Assembly (NCBI GenBank): GCA_040383885.1
Contig: JBEICQ010000024.1
Location: forward strand, 1-24,466
Length of the DNA stretch: 24,466 nt
Reading direction: 5' to 3'
From: JBEICQ01 sp040383885
GTDB taxonomy: Bacteria > Bacteroidota > Bacteroidia > UBA4408
Below are positions 1 through 6,272 of this stretch, piece after piece. Made by a program: the position numbers and the translations under genes. The notes beneath the pieces were generated by a model. The model did not search any database and was not told where the DNA came from. It saw only the letters and a program-made list of their open reading frames with translations. Numbering within the stretch: the stretch's first letter is position 1; the number at the start of each line of letters is the position of its first letter.

Positions 1-316
1 CCTCACCATTATTTTTTACCTGAAGTTTGTAGGAGGGGATTTCATCATCGTCAATGTATTCGTCGAGGTTAAAATCTTCTCTGCTATTTTCTTTGTTTTC
101 GAATACTTCTTCCTCATTGTCATACTCCAGGTCAGAGAAGTTTTCATCATCTTTTTCCGGCTCATCACTTCCTTCTTCGAGGGCAGGATTAATCTCTATT
201 TCTTCCTTGATTCGCTGGTCGAGTTCAAGCGTAGTTACCTGCAACAACTTCATCAACTGAATCTGTTGCGGAGACAGTTTTTGTAGGAGTTTTTGTTGCA
301 GGCTTTGCTTGAGCAT
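1..316 (-). CDS. rpoN: RNA polymerase sigma-54 factor, N-terminal part (runs off left edge)
   Basis: Sigma-54 directs RNA polymerase to -24/-12 promoters and needs an AAA+ activator to open DNA. The first 105 residues are visible. They begin MLKQSLQQKLLQKLSPQQIQ, the glutamine- and leucine-rich region I that binds activator and core polymerase, and continue with the typical LELDQRIKEEIEINPALEE segment. A long acidic, poorly conserved linker (about residues 50-95) follows, as in the family. The start ATG lies 5 nt after the asnS stop, so the gene is probably cotranscribed with asnS. No Shine-Dalgarno motif is seen. The core-binding and DNA-binding domains (RpoN box) lie outside the window. Confidence 0.93.
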   Translation of the reverse strand, partial: MLKQSLQQKLLQKLSPQQIQLMKLLQVTTLELDQRIKEEIEINPALEEGSDEPEKDDENFSDLEYDNEEEVFENKENSREDFNLDEYIDDDEIPSYKLQVKNNGE

Positions 317-321
317 AGCAA

Positions 322-1722
322 TTAAAATTCAGCATTTTTGGGTGTCCGCGGAAAAGGAATCACATCTCTGATATTCGACATGCCTGTTACGAAAAGCATG
401 AGGCGTTCAAAACCAAGTCCGAATCCTGCATGTGGTGCGGTACCAAAACGCCTTGTGTCTAGGTACCAATACAATTCTTTTTCGGGAATGTGCATCTCCT
501 TCATGCGTGTGAGCAGTTTTTGATAGTCCTCTTCCCGCTGCGATCCTCCAATAATTTCTCCGATGCCCGGAAAGAGTACATCCATGGCCCGAACCGTTTT
601 TCCATCGTCGTTCTGCTTCATATAAAAGGCCTTGATGTGCTTCGGGTAATGGGTAAGGATAACCGGCTTTTTAAAATGTTTTTCCACGAGGTATCGCTCA
701 TGTTCTGATTGAAGATCGCTTCCCCACTCCACAGGATATTCAAATTGGTGGCCGCTGGCTTTGAGAATCTCTACACCTTCTGTGTAGCTGATTCTTACAA
801 ATGCATTTTCTGTTACAAACCGGAGACGGTTGAGTAGCTCTTTGTCGTACATCTGGTTGAGGAAATCAAGATCGTCTTTGGCATTTTCGAGCACATAAGC
901 GATCAGGTATTTGAGCATTTCCTCTGCGAGATTCATGTTGTCTTCCAGCTCATAAAAAGCCATCTCGGGTTCAATCATCCAGAATTCTGCGAGGTGACGG
1001 GCAGTGTTTGAATTTTCTGCCCGAAAAGTTGGTCCAAAGGTATACACCTGCGAAAGGGCCATGGCGCCCAGTTCAGATTCAAGCTGGCCGGAAACGGTGA
1101 GATTGGTGGGGCGCCCGAAGAAATCTTCTTCCATGTTGATACTGCCATCAGGATTTTTTGGCAGGTTCTGCAAGTCGAGGGTGGTTACCCGAAACATCTC
1201 GCCGGCACCTTCGGCATCGGAGGCGGTGATGATTGGTGCATGCAGGTAGTAAAATCCTTTGTTATGAAAAAAGGTATGGATGGCATAGGCCAGGAGGTGC
1301 CTGATGCGAAAGATGGCACCGAAGGTATTTGTACGCGGACGGAGGTGTGCAATTTCGCGGAGGAATTCAAGTGAATGTCCCTTTTTCTGAAGAGGATAGG
1401 TTTCAGGATCGGCTGTGCCATAGAGATGAAGTGTACTTACCAGAAGTTCAACCTGCTGCCCTTTTCCCTCGGATGCTTTGAGAAGCCCGGTGGCGGACAC
1501 ACATGCACCTGTAGAAACCGATGTGCACAGAGAGAAAGCAGCCTGGTTCTCTGCTTCAATAACCAATTGTAGATTGTGAATGGTGGAACCATCATTCAGG
1601 GCTATAAAATGAACAAATTTGCTGCCTCTAATTGTTCTTACCCATCCCTTCACAGTAATCTCTGTTTGGGGAAGTGATGCATCAGTAAGTGCCTGTTTTA
1701 TGGGTATCCGTGTTGCGTTCAT
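322..1722 (-). CDS. asnS: asparagine--tRNA ligase
   Basis: Cytosolic class II (subclass IIb) synthetase that charges tRNA-Asn. The N-terminal OB-fold anticodon-binding domain is visible (VTVKGWVRTIRGSK-like segment, about residues 18-110). The catalytic domain follows, with class II motif 2 (FRAENSNTARHLAEFWMIEP, about 230-250) and motif 3 (GFGLGFERLMLFVTG, about 440-455), ending in the usual PRTPKNAEF-like tail. At 466 residues it has normal family length. I chose the ATG at 1722 rather than the in-frame GTG/ATG extension to 1761, because the N-terminus then matches known AsnRS and the extension would cross the putative promoter. The gene is upstream of rpoN with a 5-nt gap. The enzyme assignment is secure. 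AspRS is excluded by the overall sequence character and length. Confidence 0.96.
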   Translation of the reverse strand: MNATRIPIKQALTDASLPQTEITVKGWVRTIRGSKFVHFIALNDGSTIHNLQLVIEAENQAAFSLCTSVSTGACVSATGLLKASEGKGQQVELLVSTLHLYGTADPETYPLQKKGHSLEFLREIAHLRPRTNTFGAIFRIRHLLAYAIHTFFHNKGFYYLHAPIITASDAEGAGEMFRVTTLDLQNLPKNPDGSINMEEDFFGRPTNLTVSGQLESELGAMALSQVYTFGPTFRAENSNTARHLAEFWMIEPEMAFYELEDNMNLAEEMLKYLIAYVLENAKDDLDFLNQMYDKELLNRLRFVTENAFVRISYTEGVEILKASGHQFEYPVEWGSDLQSEHERYLVEKHFKKPVILTHYPKHIKAFYMKQNDDGKTVRAMDVLFPGIGEIIGGSQREEDYQKLLTRMKEMHIPEKELYWYLDTRRFGTAPHAGFGLGFERLMLFVTGMSNIRDVIPFPRTPKNAEF

Positions 1723-1730
1723 AGTTGTGG

Positions 1731-1761
1731 CAAATGTCTGAAAATTGAGGCGAACCCTCAA
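1731..1761 (-). promoter_or_regulatory. putative asnS promoter (Bacteroidota type)
   Basis: On the minus strand a TTG (1761-1759) is followed after 20 nt by GACATTTG (1738-1731), which matches TAnnTTTG at 7 of 8 positions. The box ends only 8 nt before the asnS ATG, so the transcript would have almost no leader. The -33 TTG lies inside a hairpin arm (1744-1762). Confidence 0.5.
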
Positions 1762-1762
1762 T
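1744..1762 (-). terminator. possible weak terminator of the GH3/permease operon
   Basis: A perfect 7-bp stem (ATTGAGG/CCTCAAT on the minus strand) with a 5-nt loop is followed by TTTTC, starting 19 nt after the permease stop. The stem is short and the U-run only four bases, so termination may be partial. It overlaps the putative asnS -33 element. Confidence 0.45.
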
Positions 1763-1781
1763 AAGAAATCTTATTTTCTGC

Positions 1782-3035
1782 TTATTTTCTCATCGCTTCC
1801 ACCGGATCCAGCCGCGCCGCCATTAAGCTGGGAAACAATCCCGAGATCACGCCAATCACAAAAGATATGCCCAGACCCAGCCCAATATTGTTCCAGCGAA
1901 GGGCAATGTCAAAGTCGATGAATTTACCGGTTACCCATGCACCCATAAAAATGATGGCCAGTCCCAACAAACCTCCCGAGAGGCTGAGTAGCACACTTTC
2001 GGAGAGAAACTGAAGAAGAATAAAGGTGTTTCGTGCGCCCAATGCTTTTTGTATACCAATCTGAGAGGTTCTCTCTTTCACGGTTACAAACATGATGTTG
2101 GCAATACCAAAGCCGCCTACCAAAATGGAGAATCCACCAATGATCCAGCCTGCAAGTGCGATGATTACAAACAGACCCTCAAAGCCCTGTGTGAGTAAAT
2201 TGGTTTCGTTTAATGCAAAATTTTCCTCCTGCGAAGGGTTCAAACGCCGGATGCTTCTCATCACGCCTGCTATTTCTCCTTTGAGTTCATCATTGCTCAC
2301 GCCCTCTCTGGCTTTGACAAGAATGCTTGGATTGAATCTTTCCTTTCTTAAATCCACAATGTTTCTGGCCAAATTCACAGGGCAAATCAATTGGTCATCA
2401 GTTGAATTTCCCACGATGCTGCTTCCCTCCGGGGCAAACACGCCTACCACCCTTAGCCGACGGTTTCCCACAGTAACCTCCCTGCCGATGGGATCTATGG
2501 ATTCGAACAAGTTTTCTGCAATGTTGCTGCCGATGACACAAACCGCTTTGCCACTGCTGAGCTCACCTTCGCTCAGGTACCTGCCATCAGCTATTTCAAA
2601 GGTTCTTACTTTGTCATAATCCTTTCCGATCATCACTACCTCGGTATTTTCAACCGCGTTTCCCTTAAATCGTACAGGCCATGCACCTGATGCATTGAAG
2701 CAAACTGCCTCGGCAAGGCTCAGCCGGTGTTTTAATTCTTCGGCTTCCTTCACGCTCACAATCGGTCGGTTCATATACTTCCACCAGGGATAATCACCAC
2801 CAAATGCCCAGGGCCATTTTTGTATAAAAACCACATTTTCTCCCAAAGAGGCAATGCTTGAGCGGATATTCCTGTTTAGAGAATCAGTGATGGTAAAAAC
2901 TGTGATGATGGCAAATATGCCAATGGTGATTCCTAATAGACTTAAAAATGTTCGGAGCTTATTGCTGCGCAGCGAATCCAGCGCAAACAAAAAACCTTCC
3001 GCTGCAATATGTAATAATACCCTTATTGAATACAT
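1782..3035 (-). CDS. ABC transporter permease, MacB/FtsX family
   Basis: Inner-membrane permease of a type VII (MacB/LolCE-like) ABC transporter, 417 residues. The architecture is clear. One TM helix lies near the N-terminus (about residues 24-48, after the conserved SLRSNKLRTFLSLLGI). A MacB periplasmic core domain follows (about 50-280), then three C-terminal TM helices (about 285-410). The FtsX signature NIMFVTVKERTSQIGIQKAL sits after the second helix, and the protein ends in ARLDPVEAMRK, as in MacB permeases. There is no fused ATPase, so a separate one is needed. The LolD/MacB-like ATPase at 11431-12114 is a candidate, as is one elsewhere. The start is 12 nt after the GH3 stop, so the two genes are cotranscribed. 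The substrate cannot be inferred. Confidence 0.9.
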   Translation of the reverse strand: MYSIRVLLHIAAEGFLFALDSLRSNKLRTFLSLLGITIGIFAIITVFTITDSLNRNIRSSIASLGENVVFIQKWPWAFGGDYPWWKYMNRPIVSVKEAEELKHRLSLAEAVCFNASGAWPVRFKGNAVENTEVVMIGKDYDKVRTFEIADGRYLSEGELSSGKAVCVIGSNIAENLFESIDPIGREVTVGNRRLRVVGVFAPEGSSIVGNSTDDQLICPVNLARNIVDLRKERFNPSILVKAREGVSNDELKGEIAGVMRSIRRLNPSQEENFALNETNLLTQGFEGLFVIIALAGWIIGGFSILVGGFGIANIMFVTVKERTSQIGIQKALGARNTFILLQFLSESVLLSLSGGLLGLAIIFMGAWVTGKFIDFDIALRWNNIGLGLGISFVIGVISGLFPSLMAARLDPVEAMRK

Positions 3036-3047
3036 ACGCTAAAGGTA

Positions 3048-6000
3048 TTAATTCTCCTCCTGTTCCTTCTCTCTTCCGGCTTTTTTAATCGCCTGGTAAA
3101 GCAAGTCCTGAATTTTGGTGCGCACACTTAATTCAATGATTTTCTTGTTAGCCGCATCAGGATGTACACGGTTGCTCAGGAACACATACACCAGGTTATA
3201 TTTGGGATCTGCCCAGGTAAAAGTGCCCGTAAATCCACTGTGGCCAAAGCTTTCGGGCGATGCAAATTTACTGCATGGACTATCTTTTTTTGGATCCGTT
3301 TCGGGCTTGTCAAAACCCATGCCTCTTCTGTTAGCTTCCTTGGGAAACTGGCAACGGGTAAATTCTTTAATTGTAGACGCTTCAAAATAAGTTTCTCCTC
3401 CATAGCTGCCTTTGTTGAGATACATCTGAAAAAGTTTTCCCAAATCAGATGCGGTAGAGAACAATCCTGCATGGCCGGCCACCCCGCCCATAAGGGCAGC
3501 ACCCTGGTCGTGTACATACCCCCTGATAACATATCCCCTGAACTTTATGTCGTTTTCTGTGGGAGCAATCTGTAGTGGCGAAAATTTACGGAGTGGTAAA
3601 TATCCTGTGTATGGCATGCCCAGTTTTTGATAAAACACCTCTGCCTGTTTCTGGAAAGAGCTTCCTCCTGCTTGCTCGGCAAAGCGTTTGATAAAGTAGT
3701 ATCCCATGTCGCTGTACTGGTATTTTCTTACCGGTTCCGGGGGAGATTCAAGGATCCTTTGATAAAGGGAATCCGGGAGATTCTTTTTTCCCCAAAGACT
3801 GTCAGTTAATCGGATGCTGAAAACAGAATCCGGAGCATGCCGGTATAGGGAGATTTTTGGACCGGTACTGTCAATGGTTTCAAGATAAAAAGGAAGATAG
3901 GGCTTTAGTCTTCCCATGTGCGAAAGTTGTTCTCTAAAGGTAAGACCTGCCTTATTGCTTCTGCTCATTTCAGGAAGGTACTTAGCAAAGGGCTCATCCG
4001 GTTTGAATTTTTTCTCTTCATATAGTTTCATCATCACGGTGGTAGAGGCAGCCACTTTGGTGATGGAGGCAATGTCATAAAGTGTGGTTTCACTCACAGG
4101 TGTTTTGTCATCATATCCCATGGTTCCATAGGATTTGTTAAGGAAAATTTTTCCATCCTTGGCAGCAAAAACTTGTGCTCCGGGAAAAGCTCCACGGGTG
4201 ATGGCGTCATTCACCAATGAATCAATAGAGGTGAGGTATTTTGGATCAAGGCCAAGTTCTTCCGGAAATTCTTCAACAAGTCGGACCACAGGCGTTTGAT
4301 TGAATCCGCTGCCGACAGAGTAGTGGGGAGAAACAGCAACCGGCAATTTACCCGGTGCATTTCTTGCACCAAAAATTAATTCGGCAGCATGGGCCTCCGT
4401 GTATTCATTTTCTTCATATGACATGATGAGCGCATCCGGCATTTTTTCTGCAGGAATTTTTCCCAGGCAATAGGGAGGTGCCATCACATGAAAAACCACC
4501 CTGGACTGCTGACAAACTGCATACAATATCTCCAGATAATCCTCTGTTAAATTAAAATTGTTGTCGAGTTTTCGTGAACCATCTTCAAATGAAACAAGCA
4601 CCAAATTGTAATTTTTTAGTGCATTTAGTATCGAGTCTTTGAGCAAAGGAGAGGGTTTACGCGGAAGGTTGTAATGGGTGGCTACCGCATATTTGTCAAC
4701 CGTTTTTTGAAAAGTACCAATCTCTTTCTCACCAAGCAGGAGTGTGGCAATTCTAAGGGTATCCAAACCTTTCAATGGCAATAACTGGTTGCGGTTATTC
4801 AACAGGGTAAGCGATGCACCAAACAATCTTTTGTTTAAAGCCTTTGCTTCTTTAGCATTTAAATCTTCGTGTAAATCCTTTATCTGCACCTCTTCAGGTT
4901 CACTTACCCCGGTCCATTGTTTAGCCAGCAAAATCTTTTTAACATGCTCGTCTATTTCTTCAATGGAGATCAGGCAACTGTCGATGGCTGTTTTGATGAG
5001 CTCTACCGCTTTGGGAACATTTTCAGAATTCAATAAAATATCATTTCCTGCCAGCAAAGCTTTTAAATCAACTTCGCCGGGAGCGTATAAGTTGGCCACT
5101 CCTTTCATGTCGAGGGCATCTGTAAATGCCAATCCTTTAAAGTCGAGACTGTCTCTTAATAGACCTTTTACGATGGCAGGAGAGAGTGAGGCGGAGGATT
5201 GATTAGTACTATCCAGCAGCGGAAGATTCAGGTGAGCCACCATGATGCCTGTGAGGCCTTCTGCCATGAGTTCTCTGAAGGGATGAAGTTCAACTGTATC
5301 TAAACGGGCAGGGCTCAGGTTAAGCATAGGAAGAGATTTGTGTGAATCCACATCGGTATCTCCGTGACCCGGAAAATGCTTGCCCACGGCTATCACATTG
5401 TTGTCTTGAAGCCCATACATAAAGGCAATACCTTTGGCCGCCACATTGTTTTTATCCTGACCGAAAGAACGGAAACCGATCACCGGATTGGAGGGATTGC
5501 TGTTGATGTCTATGTCTGGTGCAAAGTCCACCTGAATGCCCAGTCGCTGGCATTCTGAGGCAATCCGCGATGCCAGGCGGTAGATGAGTTCATCCTGCTG
5601 AATGGCACCAAGGGTCATGTGCTTGGGGTAAATAATGGTGGAATCAAGACGCATGGACACCCCCCATTCCCCGTCAATCGCAATTAGCAAGGGTACTTTG
5701 GAAATGCTTTGGTAATAATTGGTGAGAGCTGCTTGTCGCAGTGGTCCTCCCTGAAAAAACAACAAACCACCGATGTTGTATTTTTCAATCAGGTTGGCAA
5801 TTTGATTCACATGCTCCGGGCCTCTGTTGGAGTATGCAGCCACCATAAACAACTGCCCAATCTTTTCTTCGGTGGTTAAGTCCTTTAACACATCTTTGGC
5901 CCAATGCCCCGGATGATAATACTTGCGCTCAACAGGTGTTTTGTAGGTGATTTTTACCCTCACCCTTTTTTTCGCTTTTTTCCGTTTTTTACGGTATGCT

Positions 6001-6152
6001 GCAGATCTTCTTTTTTTCTTCTTTTTCTTGTGTTTCTTTTTTTTCTTTTTGGCATAAGCATAGGTTTTTCCTATGGGAAGGGTCAGCGTGTCGGGCACAA
6101 CAAATCCCAGCAACAGGAACAACAACAGGATGCGTCTTAGATAGGCAAGCAT
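3048..6152 (-). CDS. secreted GH3 beta-N-acetylglucosaminidase fused to a serine hydrolase (beta-lactamase-like)
   Basis: A 1034-residue exported fusion protein. Residues 1-19 form a signal peptide or anchor (MLAYLRRILLLFLLLGFVV). A very basic tract follows at 35-67. The GH3 domain (about 80-600) carries the NagZ-type motif KHFPGHGDTDVDSH (K258, H259) and the nucleophile context TDALDM (D345). This predicts cleavage of beta-GlcNAc links, probably in peptidoglycan or its muropeptides. The C-terminal domain (about 650-1020) is a class C beta-lactamase/DD-peptidase fold with S696-x-x-K699 (SITK), a YSD motif and HSG in place of KTG. It could be a peptidase, esterase or amidase. Both sets of catalytic residues look intact. 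I chose ATG 6152 because it begins the signal peptide and lies 8 nt after a TACTTTTG box. The longer in-frame start at 6200 would put that box inside the gene. It is followed by the permease after 12 nt. Confidence 0.9.
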   Translation of the reverse strand: MLAYLRRILLLFLLLGFVVPDTLTLPIGKTYAYAKKKKKKHKKKKKKRRSAAYRKKRKKAKKRVRVKITYKTPVERKYYHPGHWAKDVLKDLTTEEKIGQLFMVAAYSNRGPEHVNQIANLIEKYNIGGLLFFQGGPLRQAALTNYYQSISKVPLLIAIDGEWGVSMRLDSTIIYPKHMTLGAIQQDELIYRLASRIASECQRLGIQVDFAPDIDINSNPSNPVIGFRSFGQDKNNVAAKGIAFMYGLQDNNVIAVGKHFPGHGDTDVDSHKSLPMLNLSPARLDTVELHPFRELMAEGLTGIMVAHLNLPLLDSTNQSSASLSPAIVKGLLRDSLDFKGLAFTDALDMKGVANLYAPGEVDLKALLAGNDILLNSENVPKAVELIKTAIDSCLISIEEIDEHVKKILLAKQWTGVSEPEEVQIKDLHEDLNAKEAKALNKRLFGASLTLLNNRNQLLPLKGLDTLRIATLLLGEKEIGTFQKTVDKYAVATHYNLPRKPSPLLKDSILNALKNYNLVLVSFEDGSRKLDNNFNLTEDYLEILYAVCQQSRVVFHVMAPPYCLGKIPAEKMPDALIMSYEENEYTEAHAAELIFGARNAPGKLPVAVSPHYSVGSGFNQTPVVRLVEEFPEELGLDPKYLTSIDSLVNDAITRGAFPGAQVFAAKDGKIFLNKSYGTMGYDDKTPVSETTLYDIASITKVAASTTVMMKLYEEKKFKPDEPFAKYLPEMSRSNKAGLTFREQLSHMGRLKPYLPFYLETIDSTGPKISLYRHAPDSVFSIRLTDSLWGKKNLPDSLYQRILESPPEPVRKYQYSDMGYYFIKRFAEQAGGSSFQKQAEVFYQKLGMPYTGYLPLRKFSPLQIAPTENDIKFRGYVIRGYVHDQGAALMGGVAGHAGLFSTASDLGKLFQMYLNKGSYGGETYFEASTIKEFTRCQFPKEANRRGMGFDKPETDPKKDSPCSKFASPESFGHSGFTGTFTWADPKYNLVYVFLSNRVHPDAANKKIIELSVRTKIQDLLYQAIKKAGREKEQEEN
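5952..6050 (-). other. lysine/arginine-rich tract encoded by A-runs in the GH3 fusion gene
   Basis: Codons 35-67 encode 25 Lys/Arg in 33 residues, including K6-H-K6. The DNA holds several homopolymer runs (T on the plus strand). It sits just after the predicted signal peptide and before the GH3 domain. The stretch could tether the enzyme to anionic envelope polymers, and it is a candidate site for replication or transcription slippage. Confidence 0.8.
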
Positions 6153-6160
6153 GAGGCAGG

Positions 6161-6168
6161 CAAAAGTA
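6161..6168 (-). promoter_or_regulatory. putative -7 box of the GH3/permease operon
   Basis: The minus strand reads TACTTTTG, an exact TAnnTTTG match, ending 8 nt before the ATG at 6152. No TTG is visible 17-23 nt upstream, so only the -7 half is supported. Confidence 0.5.
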
Positions 6169-6236
6169 GGCAGTTGCAAACAGGTATGTTTTGCTTTCAA
6201 CTTCTTTTATCAACAAACGCAGGTGCAACAAACTTG

Positions 6237-6266
6237 TTGCAGACCCTACCCAATTCCTTACATTTG
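6237..6266 (+). promoter_or_regulatory. putative leuS promoter (Bacteroidota type)
   Basis: TTG (6237-6239), exactly 19 nt, then TACATTTG (6259-6266), an exact TAnnTTTG match. The box ends 6 nt before the leuS ATG, so the start point of transcription would be at or within about 3 nt of the start codon. Confidence 0.7.
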
Positions 6267-6272
6267 CGGCCT

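Noticed and set aside
2092..2619. 175-residue open frame on the plus strand inside the permease gene
   Set aside because: It is antisense to a clear FtsX-family gene, has no recognisable motifs, and its low-complexity Ser/Pro/Leu content is typical of a shadow frame.
4744..5202. 152-residue plus-strand frame inside the GH3 fusion gene
   Set aside because: It is antisense to the intact GH3 domain, with no motif and no start-region signal.
6174..6272. N-terminal extension of leuS by 33 codons
   Set aside because: It crosses a TTG-N19-TACATTTG promoter, and known LeuRS proteins start where ATG 6273 begins.
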